Assembly (NCBI GenBank): GCA_013396655.1
Contig: WBMV01006632.1
Coordinates: forward strand, 443,806-507,805
Origin: Campylorhamphus procurvoides
Taxonomy: Eukaryota; Chordata; Aves; Passeriformes; Dendrocolaptidae
Length of the DNA stretch: 64,000 bases
Reading direction: 5' to 3'
Of the stretch, positions 13,907-26,470 are shown piece after piece. The position numbers and the translations under genes are program-made. Below the pieces are notes generated by a model. It saw nothing but the letters and a program-made list of their open reading frames with translations. It had not been told where the DNA came from and did no database searches. Positions within the stretch are counted from its first letter, which is position 1. The number at the start of each line of letters is the position of its first letter.

Positions 13907-14943
13907 TGTCATAAGTTGACCCTGACTGGATGCCAGGAGCCCACCAAAGCTGCCCTATCACTTCACTCCTCAGGTGGACAGGGCAGAGAAAATATAACAA
14001 AAGGCTTGTGGTTCAAGATAATGAAAGGAATCACTCACCAATCACTGTCATGGGCAAAACAGATTTGTCTTTGGGAAATTAGTTTAAGAGAATGAGAAAA
14101 AACATGAAATCTTAAAAACACCTTTCTCCTTTTTTCCCAGGCTTAACTTCACTCTCAAATTCCCTAATTCCTCGGCACTGTGGCACAGAGAGACACAGAA
14201 TGGGGGTTATGGTCGGATCATCACACTGTCTCTGCCGCTCCTTTGTTCTCAGGGAAGGACTCCTCACATTTTCCTTCCTGCACCAACATGAGGTTCCTCC
14301 CATGCTAGATAGACCTCCACCAACTTCCTCAGCCTCAGTTCTTCCCGTGGACTGCAGATCTTCACAAACTGTTTCAGTGTTAGTCCTTTTTTTCCACAGT
14401 GTGCAATCCTTCAGGAACAGACTGCTTCAGCTTGGGTTCCTTGCAGGGTCACAAGTCCTACGGGGAGCTTGCTCTAGTGTGGGCTTCCCACAGTGTCACA
14501 GGCATTCCTTCAGGCATTCACCTGCTCTGCACTGGGGTCCTTCACAGGCTGCAGATGGATCTCTGCTCCACCACAGACCTCCATGTGCTGTAGGGGGACA
14601 GCCTGCCTCACCATGGTCTTCACAATGGTTGCTCTGGTGTCTGGAGCACATCATCCCCCTCCTTCTTTCACTTGGTTTTCTGCAGAGCTGTTTCTCTCAC
14701 ATATTTTCCCTCCTCCCCCCAACTACAGTTTCTGTTATGCAGCAACTTTTCCCCCTAGTTAAATCTGTTATCCCAGAGGTGCCACCACCATTGCTGATAG
14801 GCTTGGCCTTGGCCAGCAGCAGATCTGCCTTGGAGTTGGCTGGCCCTGTCTTCATCAGACACAGAAGTGTCTAGCAGCTTCTCACAGAGGCCACACCTGT
14901 AGTCCCCTGTGCTACCAAAACCTTTTCACACAAACCCAATACA
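13907..14943 (-). mobile_element. avian LTR-like interspersed repeat, probably a solo LTR
   Basis: Read on the minus strand, this begins with text close to TGT(A)TTGGGTTTGTGTG, passes through ggttttggtagcac, tagacacttctgtg and the gctggccaaggccaag block. It continues through several degenerate units of the type 'cacacTGGAGCAGG ... GTGGGAAGCC', and ends at gggtcaacttatgaca. I recognise this ~1 kb unit as a repeat dispersed widely in bird genomes; the TG...CA-like ends and length suit a long terminal repeat. No internal retroviral genes flank it, so it is best read as a solo LTR. A clear target-site duplication was not found. A 224-codon open frame on the opposite strand (14200-14874) is a by-product of its low stop density, not a gene. 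Confidence 0.65.
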
Positions 14944-16435
14944 GGCAGGAAAGGGCCTCTTGGTTCATTGAAAACCACATATACTACCTTGCCTTGGTGT
15001 CATCTTAAGGAAGGACCTTGGCTTTAAAGATCAGTGACAGACAACTGCCAGGATACACTTGATCTGCACATGGGCCGCAAGTGAGACATTAGACTGGCTG
15101 CCAGTGCAGAACTGAGATCACTGCCTGTGAGACCCCCACACACTCCCACTGCCCCCCTGGTGCTCTGTGTCCAGGGTGGGCTGAGAAGAGAGGGCAGGGT
15201 TGTGCTGCTGCTACAGGCAATCATGGAGTATAACACCTGCCAGAAACAAAGTGAGCAACACTTTTAGATAATCCTACACTGTTTCAGCCAAGATATATTA
15301 AGGACCAATTTATGCATTTATTTTTGTGGCAACACTCTCTATTCTGCTTCCTTCATGATTATTTAGGTCCTGCAAAAGACCATGACTTAAAGATGCAAAG
15401 CATTTCATAGGCAGATGAGGCCTCTATTTCTGATGGATGGCTTGTTAAAATCAGCTCCTATATGTTTACATGGTCAAAGATTGCCCTGAGTGTCTGCACA
15501 GTGATTCTCTTGCTGTGATCATGATTATTAAGACTTAATGGCAGATCTGTCTAAACTTCCTGAAATAGTAGACTGAAGAGCAGACACTTGAAGGCTTAAC
15601 ATCATAGTCCCCATTTCTAGCACGTGACTGACATTAAACCAATATTTAGACAGCCTCAATTGGTGACCTGACATGAATTTGCACTTGAAACAAGTGCCTG
15701 GAGAGGTACCTGTCAGATGATGGAGATGTCTTCATTTCAGTAATGAAATGGGTTCACCACCCCTGTTTGTGGCACGGATGGCCACTGCTTCTTGGGAGAG
15801 GAACTGCAGAGTGCAGGCAATGGGACAGCCTAGACATCAGCAACTCATATCAACATACTAACACTCATATTCCTCTTGCAGCCTTCTGCTTTATGTATAA
15901 TCACAGGCAAAAAAAACAAACCAGAAAGATGGCCCATATTGCAATTCATAATCCGTATTTCATAGATGCTTTAGAGGTTCTTAACAGCTTCTTCTTCCCT
16001 ATTTTAATGAGAAAAGAGTGGTTCAGCCTATCTCTCCCTTTATCTTCTTCCTCAAATGCAAAACATTGTTCCTCTTCATATCAGAAAGATTAAAATAATG
16101 TAGTTGTTGGTTAAGAGCTTATTATTCCATAAATGACAGCTTTTTGTTTTACCTAGTTCTTGATATTCTGCCATCCTCAATAGAGCATTTTCATAAAAAT
16201 GAGCAAAGAGAACAAGACTGCAGAGGAATCATTATTTTTACCATTCAAAACAAATTCACCATTTCAAATATTGATAGAACTGAAGTGGAATTCTCTTTAT
16301 TTTGTAACTCAACAAATAGAAATCTGGTTCTGAAGTAGGTGAGCACACTTTACAGAACTACTCACCATAAATGGCTTCCCCCCTCCCCTCACCCCAGGAA
16401 AAAAGTAGCCATTGATAAATAATTTTCCCATAGCT
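14944..16435. other. intergenic, partly GC-richer, unidentified
   Basis: The first 300 bases (to about 15240) are GC-richer than the surroundings and could be further old transposon sequence next to the LTR-like repeat, but I cannot name it. The rest is ordinary AT-rich non-coding DNA. The 116-codon frame at 15743-16093 has no recognisable domain. Confidence 0.45.
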
Positions 16436-16705
16436 ACAAAACTGATTTGTAGAAGTTAAATTGTTCAAGGCTAATCAGGCTAATCTGAGGGAGAGGAAGT
16501 TTACCCTCCATTTCCCAACAGATTCTCTTTAATTTTGCAGTCACATTGACAGGTGGCCTCATCACTCAGGCATTACAGACCACCTTGAAGATATCAGCAC
16601 CGTTGGCCTTTGAAGTCAGAATAATCAACAAGCCATTTGATACTCTATCAGATGAAATGGCCCTGTCAGAAAAGGCTGGCTCTCAGGTGTACTGATTGTC
16701 TATGG
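16436..16705. promoter_or_regulatory. candidate conserved non-coding element
   Basis: Repeat-free stretch with paired homeodomain-type words (ggctaatcaggctaatc near 16470), a cagatta-like context, a tgacaggtgg E-box/TGIF-like site near 16548 and balanced base composition unlike the flanking AT-rich DNA. Function is inferred only from texture. Confidence 0.22.
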
Positions 16706-18939
16706 AAGGAGATAACTTGATACAGTTTACTAAGGAACAGATTCATAGACCTTGTGGGATGCTATAACAGATGTCTTTTTAGATGTACTTCTTCACAATG
16801 TCTCTTAACACAATATTCCCAAGCCACTTTTAACAGAAATTATAATACTCCAATTTCCTGTTTACAATATTCCCACAATACTGTGTAGATAGGCAAATGC
16901 ATTAGCTATGGTTCGGGTCACAGATGCACAGATTCATGTGACATATGCAAGTATAAATCCTTAAAGCCTTAATTCAAATATTGTATAGTAGACATCATTA
17001 CGAAACTCTCTATTTCTTTATGGCAGTTAATGCTCTGGAAGCTGCCAAAATCTAGCACAATAATATTTTCAGAAAAGGGCAATTTTTTAATTTTCTTTAG
17101 GACTATCCAGGACAAGAGTTTTTTTTTTTCTCATATTACTTTAATATGTCATCTTCATTGACTCTAATAATATATGCACTCAACAAATATATCTTAAACA
17201 AGATGAGTGATTTACCGGAAACCAAATTTAAAAAATCATTACCTTAATTTCCACTTTCACATGTATATATAAATGTTTACTTTCAGAATTAAATATTGTC
17301 TGGAAATATTCAAGAGCTTTGCAAACCTGTAGGACAGTGAGATTGAAAAGTACAAGTTTGTTTAGGTTTTTTTTTCTTCATTTCTCACAAAATTTCAGCT
17401 GTTGAGGTATAACAATGAAATCCTTTCTCAATAAACTAGTATTTTGTTGGTCCAAAATCATGTGAATAGTGCTTTAAAAAGTTAAAGATCATTTGTTTGT
17501 GTAAATTGGTAAAGGGTAAATTGGAGTTGAAAGCAAGAAAATTTAAAAAGAGTATACCAAAACGCGTGTTAAACCTCTTATTTTTTTACAGAACCTTTGA
17601 CTAACCCATAACATTTTCTTGGGCAGAAGAGAATAAAATGTTTGTTTCAACATTAACAGTAAGTCTAGTTTATGTCAGGGGTTGGGAAAGTTATGCTATG
17701 GTTACATCTATTTCTATGACAGGCAGGAAACTCTCATTTCCATGAAAGACCGTGGTTTGTTCTAATAGTAATTGTTTATCAGAAACAAACAAAGAATGTT
17801 CAGTCAGCAGTAAGTGGTCTATTTGATATCATTAGAGCAGCCCAAGGACTTAAAGCCACCCCTTTTCTAGTGCACTGGTGTGTTAGGTCTTGCAGCCTGC
17901 ATACAGGAGCACACTGGACTCCCTGGCAGAGGACAGCTGCTCTGATTTATTAGACCTTTGGAAACAGTATTGTTCCTGTTATTGATACATAACCTCTTAA
18001 CTTGTTTGATGACTAAAGCCTGAAGCAACACCACTGGACTAATCTTCAAGTATCAACTTTGGTGCTGAGAAGGAATATAGAAAGAAAAGGAAAGAACGAA
18101 AACTGGAAGAGAAAAGGTGGACCTTAAATATATTTCACTTTTCTCAAGGGAAGAATAATAACCATTTTCATTGAGCTGCTTTAATGATTTTTAAGCATCT
18201 CATTTCTGTTAGTAATTATTCTTCATAGTCTCATCTCTTGTAACAGCCAGTTTCATGGTAAATGATGTATTGGAGATTTTCTGTGCAGGCTGAAAATAAA
18301 TCAAGGAAACACACAGAGATAAATCTTTGACAAATATAGAATATCTGGAGCAATTCTGTGGATTGACTGCAACTGAGGCTTGTCACAGAGGCCTTGAGTG
18401 ACATAGTTGCTGACTGCCAGGAAGATTTACTAGAGGTGAATTTGGTGCACTATATGCAATTGCAGCATCTCTGGCAGGCAAGACATGAGCCCCTGTGCTT
18501 AAATCCTGTCCAAATGATGTGCATGACAGATAAAGCAGGGATAAAAACAAGCAATGTGTTCTGAATTTATTTTAGACAAACATTAAATGATGGTTCAAAT
18601 TAAGATTTTTTGATAAGAAAACAGAGAGAATTTGCATAAAAATATAATGAAGAATGCTGTCTTTCAGTTCTAGAGAAGTCTGGGATCCACTTTGTATCTT
18701 CTATACAAAGAAGTGACTTGAATACAAAGACTTTTATCCTATGGTTGGAAACAGGTTGTGAGGCTGTAGGCCAGGGACTCAGAGAAGGAAGTGGGCACAT
18801 CTCATGATCACAGGATGTCTCCTAGCACCTAGAAGCAATCTTGGAGGTTTCTGGAGATGATCAGAGAGAATTTTTTTAATACAGGTGCTGGACTAGGGAG
18901 GGTGTTTTTGTGGACCTGCCATGGCACCTACCATGATTA
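16706..18939. other. intergenic, no gene recognised
   Basis: AT-rich sequence. No exon-like open frame over 70 codons and no repeat family recognised. Confidence 0.55.
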
Positions 18940-19020
18940 AGGTAGAACTAGATGGAAATGCAACATTGACAAGAAGATTATAGAATTTAAGATACAGAGA
19001 GAATTAAGCAAGCGAATAAA

Positions 19021-19350
19021 TTGAAAACAGTCCTGGACTTCAGATTTTGGGTTGTTCAGGAAACTGGCAAGGAGAATCCTCTAGAAGACAAAGGAGCCAT
19101 GGAGAGCCAGTCAGCCTTCAAGCATCATCCTCAAAGGACAGGAGTCATCCACCAACACCTGAGTAGTCATGAATATGTGCATGCAATCCAGGAGGAAGGC
19201 TGGCTGACCAACTTGAGTTCAGCTCCTAAAAGGAACTGTACAAAAGACAGAGGCAGGAACAGGCAACTGAGGAGGCATACAGAAAGCAGAGATAGAATTA
19301 GGAAGGTTAAGTCTTGTCTGGGGGTAAAAGCATCATGGGATGTCAAGTAG
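19021..19350 (+). pseudogene. CR1 ORF2 fragment
   Basis: A 109-codon open remnant inside the CR1 copy, starting with the residues of the segment between the endonuclease and reverse transcriptase domains (the 'DFRFWVVQETGKENP' part matches the 'DF..A.F.LFR.L...P' pattern of CR1 ORF2). It is surrounded by frameshifts and lacks the reverse transcriptase catalytic region, so it is not a functional gene. Confidence 0.5.
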
Positions 19351-19744
19351 GAACAAGAAGAGTTTCTATAGATATATTGGTAGCACAATCAAGATTCAAA
19401 GAATATGACTCTACTTCTTACTGAGACAGGCTGTCTTGTGCTGAAGGACATGGAAAAGGCTTACATACCAACACCTTCCTTACTTTATTGTTCATTGCTC
19501 ACAAACCTTCCTGATCTCTATGTATTACAGAAGAGTTTAAGTGAGAGAGATATTACCCAGGGTAGAGGAAGAAAAAGTTGGGGCTACTTAAGTAAGTTGA
19601 ACATATAAATCCATCAAGGCACATCAGGAGGTATTTGAGAATGTCAAAGGAACTGGCTTAAATCACCGAAAGACATTTGATAACCTTGTAGCAATTGCAG
19701 TATGATTCTGCTTAGTGGAAAAAAGACAAATGCCGTGTCCTTAT

Positions 19745-19811
19745 TAAAAAAAAAACACAAACCCCAAACATACAAAACCAAACCAACCAACCAAACAAGC
19801 AAACCAAAAAA
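19745..19811 (-). repeat. A/C-rich low-complexity tract
   Basis: Runs of A interspersed with C (aaccaaccaaccaaacaagc and similar) after a 10-base poly(A). It is the complement of the GT-rich tracts at 2.3 and 6.0 kb, and lies inside the decayed CR1, so it was inserted or expanded after that element. Confidence 0.85.
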
Positions 19812-21145
19812 CAGTGAGGAGGATGCCTTTTAGCCTAAACTCAGCACCTGAGAAGACTATAGACTACATCCTTCTGGAAGCTATTTTTAGGTATGTGAAA
19901 TGCAAGGTGACTGGGATGAGCCAGCAAGGAGTTATCAAAAAAAATTACATCTCACGAATTTGACTGTTATGAAATTTCTGGCTTTGTGAATGAGGAGAAA
20001 GCAGTGGATGTCACATGGAATTCAGCGAAGTCTTCAATACTGACTCTGACAGCATCTTTGTAGCTGAACTAAGGAGAGACTGATTGTATAGGTTACCTGC
20101 AATGTTGCTGAAAAACTGGCAAGGTACTTGGGCAAAGAGAGCCATGGCTAATGCCCAGTTGGTGCTGGTTGTGAATGCCATCCTTCAGGGACTGATACAG
20201 CACTGCTCATCTTCATATTCTATTTATCATCTCTGATATCTTCATCAAGGACCAGAATAGTCATATAGATGACCCTCAAAAAGTTCAACAAAGGGAAATG
20301 CCAAATCCTGTGTCTGGCAAGGAATAGTCCCATGCACTAATACAGGCTGTGGCCAACTGGATTTAAAGCAGACTTGCAGAAGCAGATAGGGGATCCTGGA
20401 AGATGTTTGTTTGAAAATGAGTCAACAGTATAATCTTGCAGCAATAAAGGCTGACTGTGCACTGAAATACATAACCTGCAGGTTCTGTGAAATCATGAAC
20501 AGTTGGGGTGTCATGCCCAGTTTCTGGGCCTTCTACGAGAGAGAAATGCAAATTGAAAAGTTCAGAATAGGTCTACTATAATGGTGAGGGTATTAGGGGA
20601 TACTACATCTTAGAAAAAGCTGCTGAAGGAGGAAATACTGTTTAGCCTGGAGAAGTGAATATTGACCTATTGCAAGTTTTTAACTATCTAAAGAGGGCCC
20701 GTGGAGGAAACAGAGTCAGATTGTTTTCATAGGCATACCTCAACAGATTAAAAGGCTATTGCCACAATTGTCAGGAAGAAAAACTCTCACTAGACATAAG
20801 GAAACAAAAATATTTACAATGCAAGTGATAAAGCACTAGAACAGGTTGTGGGATCTCTACCCTTGGATGTGTTTAAAGACTCTGAGCAACCTGATTTAAT
20901 TTTGAATTTAGTCCTGCTTTGAGTAGTAGGATGGACTAGATGAGCCTCAGGGATCCACCCCAAATGATTCTGGGGTTGCATGCCCCGGCTCACTCATGTC
21001 AGGACCTAAATTTACAGCTTTACTGCAGACATAGATCGTGTCTCTGAGGATTTCCCAAAATTATACATTAATTAAACATTATATACAAAAATAACCTCTT
21101 TCATGCCATGAAGTGAAAATAGCTGGCACTAAAAGCAGTGCTGCC

Positions 21146-21491
21146 CTGGGGAGAGCTCACTGTGGCCTTCTAGTACTTAAAGGGGACTTAAAAAAAAGGA
21201 AGGAGAGAGACTTTTGATATAGCACAAGGGGGGATGGTGGTTTCAAACTGAAAGAAGAGGGGTTTAGATTAGATATTAAGAAGAAAGTCTTTCCTCAGAG
21301 GGTAGTGAGGCACTGGAAGCTGTTTCTGAGTCAAATTATGGATGTCCCATCCATGGAAGTGTTCAAGGCCAGATTGGATGGGGCTTTGAACAACTTGATC
21401 TAGTGGGTGGCATCACTGCCCATGGTAGGGGGGGTTGGAAGGAGATAATCTTCAAGAACCCTTTCAACCCAAAACATTCTATGATTTTATG
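21146..21491 (+). mobile_element. CR1 LINE 3' end
   Basis: Clear 3'-terminal CR1 text: gagagctcactgtggccttc, then a 'ttcaaactgaaagaagagg' block, then gtttagattagatattaaga, aggcactggaagctg, and 'tggatggggctttgaacaac'. It closes with cctttcaacccaaaacattctatgatttt. It is 5'-truncated as usual and lies only about 170 bases after the end of the previous CR1, in the same orientation, but is a distinct, less decayed subfamily copy. Confidence 0.92.
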
Positions 21492-22039
21492 TATTTATAT
21501 TAATCCTCTCCCTGAGCTGTTTCCAAGCTGACTGGTTACTGCAAACCTGCTTTGTGAAACCTGAAAATATATACTAACAAATTTGACTAAGCCACCCTCC
21601 AGTGACATATCTGTAGCAACTGAGTGGGCAACTAAACCTGGCTCATTCTCAAGGAAGCCGTATTACGATTACACCTGAGCTTTCATCTCATCTCATCATG
21701 CTCATCATCATCCATTCTGACCTCTGCAGGGTTTCAATGTGCAAATTTGTAATATTGCATACAATTTCTAAATTTTATATTTTCTGGGGTCTTTTTAGGC
21801 TAACTTTCAGCCTCCATCAGCATAATTCTGAATTCTGCGTGAGTTCAGAATATGTAATTGACGTAAATTTCAGTCAAATGCCAGCTGTCATCTCTAATAA
21901 CTTATCAAGCACAACAGGCAAACAGAGAATTTTTAATAGCAAGCGAAAATACTGTCGAACTGAATTTATTTCCAGATGTGAAAAGGGAGGTTTTCACTTC
22001 TTCCTCCAACAGGACTGGTGTTCTAATACCTTTCAGCAT
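21492..22039. other. intergenic, no gene recognised
   Basis: AT-rich. The open frame 21698-22048 (116 codons) has no recognised domain. Its right half may belong to the adjacent candidate conserved block. Confidence 0.45.
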
Positions 22040-22330
22040 GATTTTTAAGGCATTAATTTGTTATGTAACATCCATCAATTATAAAATATATTTATGAGGT
22101 CTTGCTAGCGGTCGTTAACAGAAGTATTGTGGGATCACATTTACGAGGCCTAATGAAATGGGAGCGCAAGAGTAATTGGATTGAAATTGGTAAATGAAAA
22201 CTCATTCCAGGGAAAAAAAGGTGTAAAATTGATGAGGTCTGACGTGTCATCAAATGGTGAGGATTAAATTAAGATTCAGTGAAGACATATATAGTGCTTA
22301 TTGTAAGTGTTTAATTGCAAGAATAACAAA
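22040..22330. promoter_or_regulatory. strongest candidate conserved non-coding element
   Basis: Repeat-free block with clustered developmental-factor words: ttgttatgtaac, catcaattataaa, ggtcgttaacag, gaggcctaatgaaatggg, gagtaattggattgaaattgg, tctgacgtgtcatcaaatgg and gtgtttaattgcaag. There is no coding potential. Its composition and motif density resemble ultraconserved vertebrate enhancers near developmental regulators. No comparative data were available, so the call rests on appearance only. Confidence 0.35.
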
Positions 22331-25300
22331 TGCCTCACAGAAAGGCGCAGTTAAGAATTAACCTCTTAATACTGCTAAATAGAGTCATGCAGATAAATCT
22401 CTTCCTAGCCTCAAACTGGCTGTTTATCCCACATTTTTATGTGGGTTTTTTTGTTCATAACATAGAAAGTAAAATTATTTTTTTTAATAAAAAGTTAATT
22501 TGGTGGATTTCAATCATATGTTTGGAAATACTTTACATATATTCCTGGGGAAAAAAACCCAAACCCAAAAAATCTCCAAATGCATTCCAGCTCATTCACA
22601 GAGGAAAAGTTAGGCATTAGAAAAATTAGAATGATGAAAAGTTTGAAGTTTCTTTCCCTGTAAGAAAAACCATTTGCTAGTAATTAAAAATTTTTAACCA
22701 ATGAGCTGTATTAAAATCTTTTCAGTTAGTGCCAGCTATCTCCATTCAGAATGAAAATGGTTTCAGTGAGAGATATTGCACCTAAAATTTAGCGTATCTT
22801 TGAAAGAGTTTGTGTGGATCTGACAGTGAATTTTTTTTTTAGTAATAATCCAGTAGCATTAGCAGATTTTTTTCCTACTCTGATCTAAAAAAATCTATTG
22901 CACTACAAATAAGTCTACAACCATTTGACCAAATAAATAAAATCAAATAACAGTAAATTGTTGAATTTTGATGAATGCATAGTGTCACACAAGGTTATGA
23001 TGCTTTGTTTTCAGGGTTGCTAGGTGTGCAACCTGTTTTCTCAAATGACCACTCACCTCTCACATAGATTGGTTATCCGAGTCCTTTATTTGCAGTACAG
23101 ACCAGTAAAGAAAATAACAAAAAAATACTGTTTAGTGCATGCTAGGTAAAGAGATAAGAAATAATCCATAATTTCCTGGTAAGCAACCTCAGTACTTTGT
23201 CTGTCCCCAGCCCTGAAATCATTGTTATTAAACTATGACAAAACAAAGGCCAAACAGCTGAAGTAAGAAGTCCAGTTTGTCTTACAATAGCAGCTTGGAA
23301 TGATGAAGAAGACTAGTAGCTATAAGTAGTGCAAAACAGAATATTCTGGTTTATTAGCAAACTAACTGTAGCATTACTCCATCTTTTCACAGAAAGAGGC
23401 AACAGTCAAAATTTTTGTGTGGGCAGTATATTCCAGCTGCTAAACAGCATAATAATAGTCATAGCAGAATAAACAGCAGAAATAGAAGAGTTTTTCTGGC
23501 TGGAAAGGGTCTTTATGAAAGACATCTTGCTCGTTAGGAGATATTATTTTAGAACAGGAAGGAACTCGTGTGATGACTGCGGAAGAAAATTATTTCTTCT
23601 GCCATCTGCAATGCACTGGAGGATTGTGCCTTCTGCAGCATCTTGACAGACACCTCAGGTTTACTGCATAAGCCATCATGCAAGGTTTCCCAAAGGTGCA
23701 AAGGACTGACTGTGGACCTCTGTGGACCCTTGTGCCTTCTAGTGCACAGTAGGTCAGCTACATGCATTTTCTATAGAATATTATTAATAGTCCTAGAAAG
23801 GACTGTTATAATCCTGTCACTCACAGAAATCACTCGCCTGAACTGTCCAGCAAAAGTCAGAATATTTTTGTTACTTGCTTCCACATTGAAGGTAATTATT
23901 TTCCCCTACAACACAACAGAACTCAATAGCTTTTGGATGAAATAGAGTGATTACTTTAAAAAGACAGCCAATCTTAATTTAAAGATGCCAGGTGAAAAAT
24001 TTACAACATCCCTTGGAAACCTATTCTGATGGTCAGAATGTTGCATCTTATTTCCAAATTTGTTGAAGTTCAGCTTGAAGCTGATTGAGTCCTTTCATAG
24101 ATTTGCCTCTTGTGATGATGTTTCCAGAGTACCAGAAGTGTTCTCCCCATGTAGGGATTTTCACTCCTACCATGATGATGTTGTTGTGAAAGGGGGAAAA
24201 AAGAATACAGAAAGGCACACGTTTTGAGATAGTACACATTTTCTTAATTCTGTAGCACCAACTTCTTTACTCCAGAAGTATCAGTTTGCATGCGTGTGCT
24301 AACAGCACAATGTTTGATCACTTTGGTCATGAAAGCTCAAAACACACCCAAAAGTATGACAGCACATTGCCAGGGATAACAAGCCTCTTACTTTGCACAG
24401 TCCAAAGTCTGAAAATCTAACCCAGGTGCTGCTACTGCCATGAGAGCAAACAGCCACGGTCGGGCAGCAGCTGTTTCTAGGAAATGGGACAGGTTTCCTC
24501 TGGTACCAGCAGTCACCAGTACTCATGAACATCTCCAACTTCTGTAAGCAGCAAGACTGATTTTTTACCTGGTTGCCAGTTCCATCTGTACTATTTCTTT
24601 TGCCACAGGCTCTGTCTAACCTATTCGGGAAAAAATCAGTTTTTCTTCTGCTGCTGAGAAGCCTTGAGCCTTGATATGAGACATTTTACTGTAGAAATCC
24701 AACTGCCAGCACTAAAGGATGAAAGAAAACAAAATTCTGTTCCTAATTTACTAGTTGATACATAAGTACATTAATTATATTACTACTATGTTAGAAAGAC
24801 TGCCAAGGTGGATTGTACTTCTCACAAGCTTTGTAGGTGATCACATAAATACCTCAGAATATTTACTCTGAAAAGTCCTTTTCAAGCTGCCTGTTTTTTT
24901 ATTAACTGTTGTTTCACATCTAAATCTGTCAGCAAGATAGAAAAAACACAGGCACTGCCAGCTTGTCTGTTTGTTTAGGTCATATTTAAGCAATTTTTCC
25001 ATGTTTATTCCTCTTCTCTTTTCAGGTTAACACAGTGTTTCACTCAGGCAAATCATTACTCACCGATCATAACAAAGAGCTAGTAGTGAGGAACAAAATA
25101 CCAGCAAGTTTACAAGTTGTTGGATTCCAAACTGAATGAAAGGAAGCACCTTGGGCACTATCCCATGCTACAAGTTGACATGTCATTCTGCAGCCTCTAG
25201 CTTGACCTTTCCTTAACATCAGCTGAAAAACAATGAGACTATGCTGCTAGAGCAGCTGCTGTACCTCTAGGCAGGTAACAGTATCATCTTCATGAGTGAC

Positions 25301-26335
25301 ATCTATGTCACATTTGCGGAATGTCAGGAAGCCCTTAAAAATCTGCAGATCAAAACAATGCAATATTTTCATATTGACCTTGAGGTGATGATAAATTATG
25401 GTGACTTGCAAACTGCAGACTTGTGAAGGCCAGCCATGGAACAATGGATTTTGTTAGAAATTTTTGTTATGTCAAAGATCTATTTATATCCTAAGTGACA
25501 TATTCATCTTATTTTCAACAAGGAAAGAAGAAACAGCACTGCCACCTTTGATAGTGATTCTGTTTCTGTAAATGTACTCTCTGTGCTACTTTAAACATGA
25601 TTGCTTCTCCATGGAGCTTCTCAGAACCTCCTCCAATTTGTTTAACAGAAAATGGCAAATGTTTCTACCTCATTTATTTGAAATAATACAGATAATTATA
25701 TTTAACAGTCAACAGACAGAAATATTCTGTATTGCTGAAACATTCTATTGCTATCTTCAAGAAGCACTGGAGATCGACTGCTTAATAACTTCCTTTTTTT
25801 TTTGTATGTTTTGTTCAGTTCCTAATCTGAGATAGTTATTTATTTTTCCCATCTTGATTTATTTTATTAATTGTTACATATAGAAATGGAAACCAAAAAT
25901 GTGGCAATGAATAGGTCAGCACTAGCATTTGTGCAATATGTGCATTTCTGGAAAATAAGAATTACATGCCCAAGGAAAAGAATCTTGGAAGGATTAGGAT
26001 TTGTATGATTTAACAGGCTTTAACAAGCTACACCACTCCCTCATCTGGACGAGCAACTTAACCAAACAGAAGGGTTAGTGATGTACAACTGTTTCACCAC
26101 CTAATGAAACTTCTAAGTAAGCTCTCTAAACCATGCTTGGCAGATTGGTCTTTTAGGAATGAGAACCACAAACCTCAGTACTCAAAACAGTAAGCTCCTT
26201 AAGCAGATGATAGCAAGGAAGAAAGGTTGCTTTGTAAATGTGTTGCTTTCTTGAAGACACAGGCTTTTTCTGATTATAGGAAAGGTTGCTGTTTCATAAT
26301 CCTCGGCCTTCTCTGGAGCTAGAGCCCTGGATGGC
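22331..26335. other. intergenic, no gene recognised
   Basis: Four kilobases of AT-rich DNA without recognised exons. Open frames reach at most 100 codons (23643-23945) and lack domains. No clear transposon recognised. Confidence 0.55.
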
Positions 26336-26470
26336 CACAGAATCAGAGAATATTTCAGGTTGGAAGCCATATCAGGAGGTCACTTAGTCTAACCCGCTGC
26401 TCATGATAAGGTTGGTGCTTGAGGCAACCTGCACATTACACTCTGCCTAAAATCATTGCATCTTCACCTC
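26336..26470 (-). mobile_element. CR1 LINE 3' end, minus strand
   Basis: Plus-strand text ccacagaatcagagaatatttc, caggttggaagccatatc and 'gaggtcacttagtctaaccc' is the reverse complement of the CR1 3' terminus (normally 'cacagaatcacagaatggtttgggttggaaggga...'). Short 5'-truncated copy; the inner boundary is unclear because it is diverged. Confidence 0.75.

Larger units (their letters stand above)
18940..20975 (+). mobile_element. long degenerate CR1 LINE, ORF2 3' half plus 3' end
   Basis: The plus strand follows the CR1 order over about 2 kb. The linker after the endonuclease comes first (gacttcagattttgggttgttcagg, then aaggagccatgg at 19090). Reverse transcriptase text follows (agccagcaaggagttatc near 19920; gcagtggatgtcacatgg near 20003). 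Then come aaaaagttcaacaaaggg at 20278, 'tacaggctgtggcc' at 20341, tttagcctggagaag at 20641, actagaacaggttgtggg at 20834 and a tail ending gggatccaccccaaatgattctgg. Many frameshifts and stops; the longest surviving ORF2 piece is about 109 codons at 19021-19350. An A/C-rich simple tract (19745-19811) interrupts it. The element is dead. Confidence 0.75.

Noticed and set aside
14200..14874. 224-codon open frame on the plus strand
   Set aside because: Lies antisense inside the dispersed LTR-like repeat; low stop density comes from its GC-rich repeated units, and no domain is recognisable.
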